From Caecitellus pseudoparvulus (lineage: Eukaryota > Bigyra: Bicosoecida): 62,892 nt of DNA. The translations under genes and the position numbers were made by a program. Under the pieces are notes generated by a model. It worked only from the letters and a program-made list of their open reading frames with translations, was not told the origin of the DNA and did not search any database. Positions 1 through 10,600 of the stretch are shown piece after piece; positions within the stretch are counted from its first letter, which is position 1; each line of letters opens with the position of its first letter. Where the stretch lies: the NCBI GenBank assembly GCA_965644315.1, contig CBFFRQ010000147.1:1-62892 (forward strand), given 5' to 3'.

Positions 1-42
1 GTTTCTTGCTGGAAACGTATGTCGGGCGACATACCGACATAC
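1..42 (+). repeat. Left terminal inverted repeat of the transposon
   Basis: GTTTCTTG at 1-8 and GTATGTCGG at 17-25, continuing to base 42, recur in reverse complement at 6782-6822. The core of 26 bases has five mismatches. The repeat may begin upstream of the window. Confidence 0.7.
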
Positions 43-64
43 GGCACCGGTGCCCGTATGTCGG
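34..64. repeat. Subterminal palindrome built from the terminal-repeat word
   Basis: CCGACATACGG (34-44) is followed by the self-complementary CACCGGTG and then by CCGTATGTCGG (54-64), the exact reverse complement of the first arm. The result is a near-perfect 31-base hairpin just inside the left end. The arms share the GTATGTCGG word of the terminal repeat, so this is probably a paired transposase binding site. Confidence 0.65.
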
Positions 65-572
65 TGAACCTGTTAGAAGTGTCGGTATGGCAGATTTAGC
101 GACATTCTGACAAACAAATTTTCTCGTTTGAGCACCCCCACCCCACCCTGCCGCGCTCCGCACCCGTAGCCCGCCCGGTGTGATTGAAACAAGCTTTGCA
201 TGGAATGCATTTTGTTGATATTGTATCTGCTTTCTATTATTGGATTTCTGCTCAGGAGGTGGCAAGCGCGCCACGTGCACTTGTGAGAATGAACTGTGAA
301 GAGTGCAGGGCGATATGAGGTAAAATCAGTAGCATGCATGCGATTTTCATACTTGTTTCGGTCGTTTTGGTTCTCGTCAGATCTCGATGGCCTTCCACCT
401 GGGGAAACTCGCGAGGGGCGAGTGAGGCTAACGGTTGCGTTACAGCTGAAACGTGCGGACACACCTGAGGCAAATTGTGTAGGTACTTGCGAGGTTTCGT
501 CTGTCATCTGCGAAGGGGGCAATCTAAGTCTTGTTAAGGTCTCAAATCCATTTGTTTTGAATTGATGAGTGG

Positions 573-1889
573 TTACTTCCGCTTTCTGCGTGAGCGCACC
601 CCCTCCCGCTCCTCCGCCTCCTCCTCCCCTTCTCCTTCTCGGGGCCTCCTCGTGCCCCCAATGATGGCCTGTGCGCGCCCAGAGGATGGCGTGGGCGCAA
701 TGCTTGTAAGTTCGGCCAGGGATCCCTCATCTGAACTCTCTTCTGGTGTTTGATCTATTGGAGACGCGCTGTCCTCCCCACCGGAAGCCAGCTCTTCTCC
801 ACATTGCATGTGATTCACCACCCAGGCAAGCCTGGGGGCTGTCCACTGCTCCACACGGAGCAAGATCCACGCGCCTGCAATGATGGGAAGGAGGTCGCGC
901 AGCTGCTCTGTGCGGAGCCTGTGGAAGCCTGGACCCATGTTCACCTCGGTGCAGCTGATGAGGGAGGCTTGAAGGGACGCATGTTTACTCTTCAGTCCAG
1001 AGTTCCACGCTTTAGCACAGGCCAACCAGAGGTTCTTGATGGCTTCTTCCTCTGGAAGCAGCTCCTCGTGTGACTCCTTCAGCGCCACAGCGCGGGACTG
1101 GTTCAGGAGGCGAGGGATGTGCACCGTCCAAGGTCCATCCGGGGTCATGTATGTTCTGAAGTTCTTGAAGTTCGCTGCCCAGACTCGCTCGACCTGTGAA
1201 GAAGAGAGTTTACCCGACTCGCCTTCCCAGCTGACGAAGCACTTGAGTTCACGGGTGATGTACTCCCTCCCGCAAACTGGCTTGTACAGCTCGATGTCCA
1301 CGAGCTCCAGGATCAGGGGTGGGTCGGTGCGCGGGCCTGACTCCGACCCAGCTGAGCCTTCAGACAAGTCCTTGCACTCCTTGTCTGCGCATGCCACCAC
1401 CTCCTGGGGGCGGCCCTCGATGGTGTGGTGCTGAGGAAAGAAGCGTTTCTTCCTGGTGGATCGGGTCATGGAGGTTCGCACGTGGCTCCTGAGGAGGGTC
1501 TGACTTGCGAGCAAGCCATCCCCTTGACAGCACGCCTCGTCTTGCAGGAGTTCAAGTAAAATGTCGTCATCCCCCTCGCTTTGCGTCAGAGTCAGACCTT
1601 TCTGGTGCGTCTCGTTCACGTTGATCAGCATGTTATCGAGTATGTTTGCGTGACAGGAAAGGAGCCCAGCCTGCGCATGTCTGGTTGCATGGGACATCAC
1701 CCTGAGAAGGCCCTTTTTCCAGGCATCAGCCTCAACCCCTTTATCGCGAGCATTGATGACTGCTTTGCGCAGAGGGCACTGAGCAGCAATCGCGACGTCC
1801 TTGCTTGAGGATGACAGCGTCTTTCGAGAGGAGCTTGCCTTCTGCTCTTTCTCTACGCGTTCAAGTCTCTCTAACATCACCAGCAGCAT
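573..1889 (-). CDS. Transposon accessory protein, unknown function
   Basis: The frame encodes about 438 residues from an ATG at 1889. It starts with a leucine/glutamate-rich stretch that could form a coiled coil and ends in a strongly basic run after an acidic Glu-rich segment, which looks like a nuclear localisation signal. No enzymatic motif is recognised. It lies inside the element and diverges from the transposase gene, so it is probably the element's second gene. The frame stays open upstream of the ATG to about 1955. A very good 3' splice site on the minus strand (pyrimidine tract ending in TTGCACAG, last intron base 1922) suggests that the gene continues into an upstream exon, perhaps within 2023-2418 where another minus-strand frame starts with ATG. 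A donor that joins the phases was not found, so the N-terminus is unresolved. Confidence 0.5.
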   Translation of the reverse strand: MLLVMLERLERVEKEQKASSSRKTLSSSSKDVAIAAQCPLRKAVINARDKGVEADAWKKGLLRVMSHATRHAQAGLLSCHANILDNMLINVNETHQKGLTLTQSEGDDDILLELLQDEACCQGDGLLASQTLLRSHVRTSMTRSTRKKRFFPQHHTIEGRPQEVVACADKECKDLSEGSAGSESGPRTDPPLILELVDIELYKPVCGREYITRELKCFVSWEGESGKLSSSQVERVWAANFKNFRTYMTPDGPWTVHIPRLLNQSRAVALKESHEELLPEEEAIKNLWLACAKAWNSGLKSKHASLQASLISCTEVNMGPGFHRLRTEQLRDLLPIIAGAWILLRVEQWTAPRLAWVVNHMQCGEELASGGEDSASPIDQTPEESSDEGSLAELTSIAPTPSSGRAQAIIGGTRRPREGEGEEEAEEREGVRSRRKRK

Positions 1890-2519
1890 CTCCAAACGAG
1901 TGGACTCGCTCAGTTCACTCCCTGTGCAAGGGAAGGAAGATATATGCGCGCCAGCTCAGCTTATCAGCTCAGCCTTGGGAGTGGGTGGCAGTTGTGGTTG
2001 CCTCAGCCGGCAAATGCAGCGCCTACCCTCTTCTGGAGCAGGAAACCCCAACTTCTTGCACAGAATTTTCGTGATGCGCCTGTTGTGTGCGGTGGATGCT
2101 GTGGAGTGGGGTGGGAGCAAGCATGGTTCCAAGACCAAGGGTGCGGCTTTTGAATGGGATTGAGTACGACATACACGATGACTCCATGGCTGAGCAGTTG
2201 CTTCTCAAGGCTTTTGCGTGAACAGTAAATGCACTGGCACTTGTCTCAAGAGTTAATGCGCGCAGTGTAGTGAAAGTGTCACGTTCTGTCTGTGATGCGC
2301 CGTGTTGGTTTTGAAGGGTCAACGATTTCCGCAACTCGGGCTTGCCTTCGATTGACTGGGCGTCTGGCGGATAAAACCTATTGAATTCCGAGCTGCTTGC
2401 TGCTACAACTATTCTCATAAAACCTCTGCAGTTTTTCCGTCCGTCGTTCCTCTACTCAGTGCTACTTTATCTCGTATTGCGGGTTTGACAACGCCCTTCA
2501 CGGCCCTTCCGAACTGAAT
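1890..2519. promoter_or_regulatory. Divergent promoter region of the transposon, possible 5' exon of the accessory gene
   Basis: The 630 bases between the two outward-facing transposon genes must hold both start regions. On the minus strand a strong pyrimidine tract with AG ends at 1922. A minus-strand ATG-initiated open stretch at 2418-2023 (131 codons) could be a 5' exon of the accessory gene. No TATA box stands out clearly. Confidence 0.4.
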
Positions 2520-5500
2520 ATGGCTCATTCACCCCTTCACGCCGAGAAGCCGCACAAGTGCGCAACTTGTAAGCGTGTTTTCAAGCGAGTATCAGACCGC
2601 AATCAGCACCTAAGGCGTAGCAGGGCGTGTCGGGCAGAGGCGGCGCGTCAACAGAGGGCATGGCTCCAACCATGCCCACTGGCTCAAGAAGGACGGGATG
2701 ATGGGGGTACCTGGGCGGGGGCTGACGACACTGAGAGCCTGTCTTTCACTGATACAATTCTCGACCAGACACAGTTCTTTCCTGATCTGGTGTCGCAGAC
2801 AGGGGCGGGGGCCGCGTCAAGTCGGAGCCTTCCTTGCAGAGAAGGAAGTGGCTCCGACACCTCGTGGGAAGAGTTGGAAGGGGAGGAGGTAAGTGAAAGC
2901 GACGGAGGTGAGCCGGCCTTGTTCACAGGCAGGAACCTACATGCGGAGGGCGAGGCGCAAGATGTTTCAGTTGGTCGACAGCAGGCCCAGGGCGTGTCTG
3001 TGTTTGACGGAGTTGGACCCCCACCCCTCTCGACAACGCGCCCGAGGGTCGCATCCAACCTGAACATGAGCGCGGTAAGATCCATTCGAGAGGTTGCTGA
3101 GGCCAGGGCCCGCTTCTCTCAGGAGGATGCGGAGAAGTTCGACTTTCTTGTGAGGGTGTATCGCACCGGGCTGTCGGCTGCCAGTGCATTCGCCATCGCT
3201 CGTGACCAGTGGGTGAAAGATGTTCACAGATTTGGCAGGGAAGGAGACCCGAGATGTAGCATATCTAGGCCTATCAAACCACTAGACCTCTTGGCCGATT
3301 TCCGACACAGGGCAGCATCAGATCCAGGAGTGCTGCCCTTGCGCGCTCACAAGGTTCCAATGCCCATGGGCCTTCTCACAGGCGACAGAAGTCTGGGGCA
3401 TCTAACCCTGTATGGCACAAGTATCGTCGACGCAGCGATTAATATGCTTGCCCGACTGGACCCCCTGCGGCTGCTGCCCAACATTGGGTCTGGAGAATGG
3501 GCGGATCCCGTCCTAACCCCAGGGGTTGACGTTGAAATGGGGGCAACACTTGCAGGTGAGGTCTCCGCCGCTTGGACACAGTCTGATGCCATATGCCAAG
3601 CTGCCTTTGACACTCAGTGCAGGCAGCGATCCAGTGCTGGTCGTTGCGAGCCTCCACCCCCACCTCTCTCGACGCCCATGCTCCGAAAGCCGGCGGTGCT
3701 GGGTGGGAGGCTGCAAGGCCTTGTCATGGCTGGCGTGCAGGCTTCTTCCCCCTCCACACTCTCCGAGTTCCAAGGGGGAGAATGCGCGCGGCAGAGCTTG
3801 GCACTTACCCTTCCACACGGTGCACTCCCCTTAGTCCTCAGTCTTTTCCTAGACGGGGCCAGCGCCGGACGCCATGGAGCACACGAGCTGACACCGCTCA
3901 GCGTTCGATGCCTTCAGTTGCCGACCAAAGAGGCGAGGGGAGTCGCATCAGCCAGTCTGCTTGCCATGCTCCCTTCATACCAAGCCATGACTGTGGCGTC
4001 GAAGGCTGTCGAGAGAGGGGGGGCATCGGCAGCTCTCGTTAGACATCGGGCATTTCAGAACACCTTGGAAGCCATTGTCTTCAAGCCCTTGGCAAACATC
4101 TGGGCTTCCGGGGGTTTGGCCGTCCCTGTTCCCCACGAAGCCATACAGAGTCTCCGGTCGATTGGGATTAAGGTGACTGTGGTCCACCACGCAGGAACGA
4201 GCGTACCATATGCCAGAGTCTTGCCCGTGATCGGACTCCTAAGCTTGGACATGAAGGAAGCCTGGAGGGTCTTCAACCTGTTATCATTGTCCCAGGTGGC
4301 CTGTAGATGCAAACCGAAACAGGAAGGGACACCAACGGACTTGGGAGTGTCTGCATCTGTCCACTTGCGCACGCGGTGCCGGCTACGTGGAGGCCAAGAG
4401 CACCTCCTTGCACTACGAGGATCACAAGGGCAAGAGCCCGGACAGGACGTCGACCAGGTTCTGGGTGGGCGGAAGTTCCCAAGTGACGTGTGTGCAGCCG
4501 AGCGATACGCGTGGATGTTCGTCGGTGAAAACCCGTACGTCGCGCGCCCTCCGGACCGCTTGCACGTCTTTGCGGCAACTATCGCGGGCGATCAAGTCTG
4601 GAAGCACTTGCAGGCAGCGATGAGGGCACGCCCAGCACGGTCTGCTCGGCCATTGAAAGAACGACAAGACATTCTGCATCAACGGCTTCGAAGCACTTGG
4701 TCCCAGGAGGTCGACGGGACGAAGCTTACCGGAGCGCTCCAGTCCACCATCCATAGACTTCTTTCCAGCGCAATGTTGAGCATGGAACAGAGACTTGGAA
4801 TTCTCCCTCACCTGGCCTGGGTCATTGGGAATGACGACTCAATTATTCCCAGCGTTGAAGTGCGACAGCTCTTTCAGTTGCTTCTTGGCACAATCGAGGT
4901 CGTGTGCCACTTCCTGTACGTGCGGCCTGTGTCTGCACCAGGTGACCCATGTCGCATCTCTCAGTGGCTAGCGAGACTGAACACTGTGTACAGTTTGCTG
5001 GCAGCACACGTCGCTCGCCGATCCCTGAAGCGAATGAGGCCAGGGTTCAGCAGACAAGGGGCGCATGCTGGCCTTCAGATGTCAACGAATGCTGCCCCAC
5101 CAGACCCCCAGAGCGTGGACTACCCTAAGGCGCACGAGAGTCTACACTTTGGAAGTGCATTGTGGTGGTTTGGGTCCCTAGAAGCTACAGATACTGATGT
5201 CGGCGAATCATTCCACACCGTGGTCAAGGGGGCATGGCGAAGCCTCAACACTGGTAAGTCCAATCTACTCCAGCGGATCGCCGAGCGAGTGCTCTTCATC
5301 ACCTGGCACAGCAGTTTTGACCTCCCGCCGACGCCATTCGAACGACGCGCTTCTGAATGGCACACAAGGTGCCTCTCTTGGCGCGCAGCGTGTGTCCTAA
5401 ACCCTGATGGAGTTGCATACTCAACCCTGGCAACCCCCGTGAGATCTCGACGATTGACGTCGAGCGAAGGAAACCTCTTATCCCGCATACCTGACGGTGC

Positions 5501-6086
5501 CATCCAACCATTTAGTGCTTGGGCTGGCAAACATGTCTTCTATTCCCAGTCTTTAGGCTTGTCTGTGAGGCTTCCTGCTGGGACACTTGTTGGGCCTGAG
5601 CCCCTCCCGCGAGACAGAACACTGCAGATCTTCACCAAAGTGAGGTTGCGTTTCCCATCAGGAAACACCAACATGATCTCCCTTCCAGCCTACCTCGACA
5701 CCGTCGTGGAAACACCTTTCGAGGGACAGGACTGGCGAGCTTTGAGCCCAATATTGGCAGTCCTGTGCTTCGCCCCTGCACCTCCTACAGTGGCCACAGC
5801 CTCCGGAACACCAACACCGGATGCTGACAACGGCGAAGTGTACATACTGTATACGGACCTGAGACCGACAGTCACTGATGTTTCGGGGTGGGCACGAGTC
5901 GCGAAACCGGATGAAGGCAGCCGCGTGGCGCTCATGAACTGCACAAGCATTCGTGGGGAGTCGGTGGTTGCATTGCGGCCGTCCTTACTTCAAGAAGAGG
6001 ATGCCACATATTTGCACCACTGGCTTCAAGCCGGACTGGCGGGCAAGCAGCGCCAAACATCCCAGTCCAGGCGATGGAGACGATAA
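2520..6086 (+). CDS. Plavaka/CMC-like DNA transposase with N-terminal zinc finger
   Basis: The 1,188-aa intronless protein is probably the nuclease that cuts and inserts this element. An N-terminal zinc finger of C2HC type has Cys14, Cys17, His30 and Cys37. A low-complexity acidic stretch follows. The central region holds LFLDGASAG, with Asp445 a candidate first catalytic acid. Further on are a VLPVIGLLSLDMKEA segment with Asp577 and then a CRCK cysteine pair, matching the order in Plavaka transposases (an Asp-rich motif, then 'P...DMKEA...C.C'). Near residue 896, GESFHTVVKGAWRSLN after an FGSLEATDTD segment matches the Plavaka/KDZ signature in which a Glu is followed by His and Lys; Glu896 is a candidate third acid. 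The protein is full length, without internal stops, and lies between inverted repeats. The superfamily call is inference from motif order; a divergent relative of another DDE family remains possible. Confidence 0.7.
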   Translation: MAHSPLHAEKPHKCATCKRVFKRVSDRNQHLRRSRACRAEAARQQRAWLQPCPLAQEGRDDGGTWAGADDTESLSFTDTILDQTQFFPDLVSQTGAGAASSRSLPCREGSGSDTSWEELEGEEVSESDGGEPALFTGRNLHAEGEAQDVSVGRQQAQGVSVFDGVGPPPLSTTRPRVASNLNMSAVRSIREVAEARARFSQEDAEKFDFLVRVYRTGLSAASAFAIARDQWVKDVHRFGREGDPRCSISRPIKPLDLLADFRHRAASDPGVLPLRAHKVPMPMGLLTGDRSLGHLTLYGTSIVDAAINMLARLDPLRLLPNIGSGEWADPVLTPGVDVEMGATLAGEVSAAWTQSDAICQAAFDTQCRQRSSAGRCEPPPPPLSTPMLRKPAVLGGRLQGLVMAGVQASSPSTLSEFQGGECARQSLALTLPHGALPLVLSLFLDGASAGRHGAHELTPLSVRCLQLPTKEARGVASASLLAMLPSYQAMTVASKAVERGGASAALVRHRAFQNTLEAIVFKPLANIWASGGLAVPVPHEAIQSLRSIGIKVTVVHHAGTSVPYARVLPVIGLLSLDMKEAWRVFNLLSLSQVACRCKPKQEGTPTDLGVSASVHLRTRCRLRGGQEHLLALRGSQGQEPGQDVDQVLGGRKFPSDVCAAERYAWMFVGENPYVARPPDRLHVFAATIAGDQVWKHLQAAMRARPARSARPLKERQDILHQRLRSTWSQEVDGTKLTGALQSTIHRLLSSAMLSMEQRLGILPHLAWVIGNDDSIIPSVEVRQLFQLLLGTIEVVCHFLYVRPVSAPGDPCRISQWLARLNTVYSLLAAHVARRSLKRMRPGFSRQGAHAGLQMSTNAAPPDPQSVDYPKAHESLHFGSALWWFGSLEATDTDVGESFHTVVKGAWRSLNTGKSNLLQRIAERVLFITWHSSFDLPPTPFERRASEWHTRCLSWRAACVLNPDGVAYSTLATPVRSRRLTSSEGNLLSRIPDGAIQPFSAWAGKHVFYSQSLGLSVRLPAGTLVGPEPLPRDRTLQIFTKVRLRFPSGNTNMISLPAYLDTVVETPFEGQDWRALSPILAVLCFAPAPPTVATASGTPTPDADNGEVYILYTDLRPTVTDVSGWARVAKPDEGSRVALMNCTSIRGESVVALRPSLLQEEDATYLHHWLQAGLAGKQRQTSQSRRWRR

Positions 6087-6781
6087 GCCGGGCCACCTCG
6101 AAGTCTCAAAGCGGCGGACCAGTGTCCAGCCCACGAACGATACCTTACACGCGGGGTTGGAACTTGTCGCAATGGTGGAAAGAGTTGTAGGACGCAGTTG
6201 AAACAGCGCCATGGCCCACTTCCTGACGGGGTCACCCCACTCGAGACCACCTCGAGACACTCAGAGCAGACCAGACTCTAACCTCTGCGGGGGCACCATG
6301 AAGCGGGAGAGGCGAACACGGCTGATACTGCCAGCAAGCGCGTGACACCATCCCGGAGGTTATGAGAGTCCATGTGGAGCTTGCTCGCATGCCCTCCGTG
6401 GCGCGCAGCTCAAACCCTGTATATGGGCTGTCGCAACCGAGCGTGAGGGTCGCTTGGGCGGGCGACCCAGAGAACTTTGCAACTTCATATCTGGGCAACC
6501 ACTGATATTCATAGCAATCCACGCATATCAGCGGAATCACATGACACTACTCTTTCGATTGAGACCTTAAAATTAGAAAATTATTTTTTTGGGCTGTGAT
6601 CGCCTTCTTTCCAGGGCTCTGCCCAGGGGCCCAAATTTAAAACCTCACGTGACAAAAAAATATTCCAACACAGCTAATAAGATGGAATACACCAACCCGA
6701 AGATACTCTTAAATTTTTCTGCAGGATATTCTGTGCTGAGATATCGTGAAGAGAAAAAGCGACATACGGATGACATACGGT
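6087..6781. other. Transposon 3' non-coding region
   Basis: The transposase stop and the right terminal repeat are separated by 695 bases with no convincing coding frame. The second half (about 6560-6760) is clearly more AT-rich than its surroundings, with T and A runs, as expected for a 3' untranslated and end region. Confidence 0.5.
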
Positions 6782-6822
6782 GTTTGTCGGCAAGTCATCC
6801 GACATACACCCCTCCAAGAAAC
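6782..6822 (-). repeat. Right terminal inverted repeat of the transposon
   Basis: This is the reverse-complement partner of 1-42. Two further copies of GACATACGG lie just inside it (6761-6769 and 6772-6780), so the right end also carries subterminal direct repeats of the same word. Such clusters commonly serve as transposase binding sites in CMC-type elements. Confidence 0.7.
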
Positions 6823-7621
6823 ATGACGGTGGGCTTGCCTTCCTGGGCCGCTGCATGTTTTTCAGCGTCCCAAGCCAAGCAGCACATGCCCGAGAGTCTC
6901 CAATGAGCTTTCTTCCATGCTCAGCAGCCGAGTAGGGCTGGCTCAATCGCCCCAGTGCCCTCGAACAAGTGCTCCAAAGTGGGACGCAGAGCTTTGGTCG
7001 CTGCGGCCAGCGGAAGGAGGGGGGGTCAAAGGGGCCGCTGGTGTGCGCCACCCACAGGTCTCTCACTTCTGAACTCGGGACACATTACTTCACCCAACCC
7101 AGACTTGTAGGTTTGGGCTCCTCACCGTACGAGTGCGGGTGCCAGCCACGTATTCGTGCAGCGCGCCTGTCTTGTACCTCGGCACGCGCCGGACAGGCTG
7201 CCCTCTTTGTGCCGCCTGCTACGACGCGTGAAGTCGAACCGACAAGCTATTCCTGTACGTGCCTTGTGCTGTGTACATAGTGTGCGTCTGACTTCCCCCT
7301 GAGCGAGCAGCGCCCGTGCTCACTGAGAGCTTGCGTGCAGTGCAAGCTTCAGTCAGCTTGCCGAACGCTGCATTCCGCACGCGTGCTGCCCTGTGTCTTC
7401 ACGCACTGTGGCTCACTCGTGAAGAGCCAACACCTGCGCAAGGAGGCCTGGTGACAGGCATCCATGCTAGGCTTGATACGTAGGGCTTGGTAGGGGTCTT
7501 GCCCACGTGTTCCGCGAGCAATTCCCTCCTCGCCTTTCCAGCGCTTGTGTGCCTTCACACCTTCCACTTCCACAACATTAGTTCATTTCTTCCTTCAACC
7601 CTCTTTGCAGTATCATCGCCC
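6823..7621 (+). promoter_or_regulatory. Upstream region and 5' UTR of the giant cadherin gene
   Basis: The 799 bases between the transposon end and the giant gene's ATG hold no supported gene. The last part is a textbook 3' splice site: a long pyrimidine tract (about 7583-7606) ending in TTTGCAG at 7610, followed 11 bases later by ATG at 7622. A 5' UTR intron, or a trans-splicing acceptor if the organism uses spliced leaders, is therefore likely. The promoter is presumably further upstream, close to the transposon boundary. Confidence 0.5.
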
Positions 7622-10600
7622 ATGAGAGCACCTTCCTTGGCCTTCCTGGCCCTTGCCTCTGTTGTCAGCAGTGCTTGGGCTACAAGTTGCCCCGTGGGTG
7701 GAACCCTCGCTACGTGGGACACCAATTTCGACACATGCATCGACGTCGAGACTGCAGCTGCTTTTGGCCCACCCCCAACGTGCACGTACGGGTCACTTTG
7801 GACGCCGCTGGAACAGTCTGAAGTGGTTGCTGTGCAGTCAGCTGCTTCGTCGACGGTTTTCGTTGCCAAGTGGAGCAACTCCCGCCACGAATTCGTCGAC
7901 AGAAATGACAACGCCCTACCTGAGAGCATTGTGCAGGCCATCGTCTCTGATGTGCCTGGAGCAACACTGCACCCCATCGTGACAGGGGCGACAGACGCCT
8001 GCTTTGCGTTTGACGGCTCATCGTATGTGGAGGAGACCTGCAGCAACTCCCTGGACACCATCTGCAACGAAGCCGCCACTTGCACTGGTATTCTGGAGTA
8101 CAATGCCGCAACACGGCGCTGCCATTTGCCGTACCTGTTTACAAAAGCAGACCCTTCCACTCCGTACGGGCCTGACGTGACTTCAACCGACTACACGGCC
8201 CCCATTTCTGCAACCGTGTATGTTGGCAGCGACACGCTCTTCCAGCTCTTTGTTGACAAGAACCTCCCAGGCACGGACCTGTCCACCGTGAGCACATTAA
8301 ATGAAGCTGGGGCGTGCAGCTTGACCCCCGTTGCTTCGCACTCAGCCGCGAGTGGCGGCATTCGTGAGAACGTTCACATTACCGCTGACACGTCAGGATG
8401 CACTGCTGGCCAGACCAGCACCTTTGACGCCATTATCGGCTCCCACACGCTGAGCTTCTCCGTCACGATCAAAGCCCTGGACGACTCCTTCGGGCTGGAT
8501 GGTTACCCAGGAAATCCCGTCGCTGCAGCTTTCAATCTCAACCTCGTTGGTGCCTCAGTTGCCACCACTCTTTCTCGCCCCATTTCCGTGCTGAACGTTG
8601 CTAGTTCGGCAGCAAAGGTGGTGGGGACCAGTATCGACGACATAACCAATGTCGCAAATGGGGACACACCTGCAGTCTCGACAACCCACGATGAATACGG
8701 TGCAGTGTCTGTGGACTTGCAAGCAAAGGATGGCTCTGATGCAGATGTCGGAGCTGCCATGCCGCTATACCTGACACCTGTTGCTGTGTCAGGGACAGAT
8801 ATCCCGACGGCTGTGAGTTTTGCGAGCGCTGGCGACGTAGATGCGACAGCATATGATAAGCGGGTGCACTTCGCTGGCTCCCTCACTGGCTTTGACCCAA
8901 ACGAGCTGGAAGTTCAGGCTGGTCCCTGGTCTGGCAGCACTGCAAGCCTGTTGTTCGGCCAGACTAGTGGTTTCGTGCTCCTCGTTGGCGCTGTCAACTT
9001 CGGCACCACCCTCAGCTTCTCCATTGAGCCAGTGCTTGACGGTACCAGCTTGACTGCTCCAGAGACGCTGACAGTCTTGGATACCGTGTCACTGGCGTGG
9101 TCCTCGACGTCTGGGTCAGTGGATGAAAAGACGGCCTTCTCAGGCTTCACGCTCACTTTCACCGACACAAGCATTGCAGATGATTCGACAGTTGCCGGCA
9201 TTACCTTTTCCGGCAGTCTCGCGACCGCTCTCGGCCTGTCAACCATCAGCGGCTCCGATATGACGGTTTCCCCTGGCTCCGCCACATACACCGTCAGCGT
9301 GGCCAACACCGATATTACAGCGCGTGATGCCTTCGCAGCAGATGGAGGATCAGATTGTGCAGGACCCTGGGGCCTGACAATCACCGGTGCAGTGGCCGCT
9401 GGACAGTCGTCCCCGGAAGCGACGCTGTCGGTCTCCAACGTGGCAGACACATATGCGTTGCAGGGCTCCACGGCCGACTTCGCTGTTGACGAACTGGCAT
9501 CAACTTCATTCACTGTTGACATCCAAGGCCCAGATCTTTTTCCGAGCTGCACGAACACTGCTGCCTTCTCTGCATCCTTTGACATTGCAGCTGCGACGGT
9601 TGATGTCGATTGCTCAGCGGCTGTGACTCTCGTCGACACCCAAAACGGACAAGTAGCTTGCGACGTGGACATCACCGCAGTCAAGTCCGTGCCCGACATT
9701 TATGCTATAGATTCGACAAACTTCAACAGCGGGACTGGCGGAATTACGGCTGACTTGACACTGGGCGGTGGTGCGCAGGCGAGCAACTCCCACACTGCAA
9801 CCATGACTGTGAACAACGTTGACCAGAGCCCAACTAACGTAGCCTTGACGCTACATGTTGACTCCTCCTCTGGGGTGACCGAGTCTGCTCTTGCTGATCA
9901 CAATGTGTTTTCTCTCACGTTCGAAGATGCCGACATAATTGTGGGCGAGCCATCCACCGTCCCAGCTGTGACCTTCACCGACACCGAGTCAAACTTTCTG
10001 GATCTGAAGGTTTCAGGGGCAGCGACGACGAATGGTGAAATAACTCTTCTAGTTCAGCTCAACACTGATTTCGACTTCGAAGGCCTCGGTTTGACTGGCT
10101 ATACCGGGACGTCACCTGCTGCACCGCAAACTGTGACCGTCACAGCTACAGTTGCAGGGCCTGTACCTGATGATGATGGTGCGGATATCGACCTCATCAA
10201 CGTGCAGGAGCTGCCGGCGGCTGCATCCATCACGTACGGGAACTTGCAGGCGGTGTCTGAGAATGCCGGGTCGACTTCAGACCTGGTCACCATCACACTC
10301 ACTAACACTCCGGAATTCGCACACTCATATGTGGGGTTCCTGCAGGTGGTGTCGGTGGCAGACGGGACGCCGCTGGCCACGCCTGCTGGCGGGGACACGA
10401 CGTTGACGCTGACGCCCCACAAGACTGGCAGCGCCGACGTGGACGTGACGGTGCTGGAGCACCTGACGTTTGAGCTGCCGTCCAGCGCGTGGTCTCGGTC
10501 GGGTGCCAGCGTGGTGGCGACGGTGGGCGTGGCGGACTTTGACCTGGAGGCAGTGCTGACGGAGCAGGGCGTGGACTACAGTGACTATGACGCTGCCGGC

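Larger units (their letters stand above)
1..6822. mobile_element. DNA transposon with terminal inverted repeats, Plavaka/CMC-like
   Basis: The stretch is bounded by inverted repeats that align between the left edge and 6782-6822, and it encloses two divergent genes, one a large transposase-like protein. The shared end begins with GTTTCTTG (1-8; reverse complement at 6815-6822), then after a poorly conserved spacer GTATGTCGG (17-25; reverse complement at 6799-6807). The 26-bp inner parts (17-42 against 6782-6807) match at 21 of 26 positions by eye. The left end lies at or just beyond base 1, so the true terminus and the target-site duplication cannot be read. The transposase frame is intact, so the copy may be young or still competent. 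The Plavaka/CMC assignment rests on protein pattern recognition only. Confidence 0.72.

Noticed and set aside
73-565. Short frames at the left end of the transposon
   Set aside because: They overlap terminal and subterminal repeats and lack domain-like sequence.
7487-7621. N-terminal extension of the giant protein upstream of 7622
   Set aside because: The extension has no ATG (it would start at TTG), and a strong splice acceptor at 7610 makes it non-coding. The ATG at 7622 starts a clean signal peptide.
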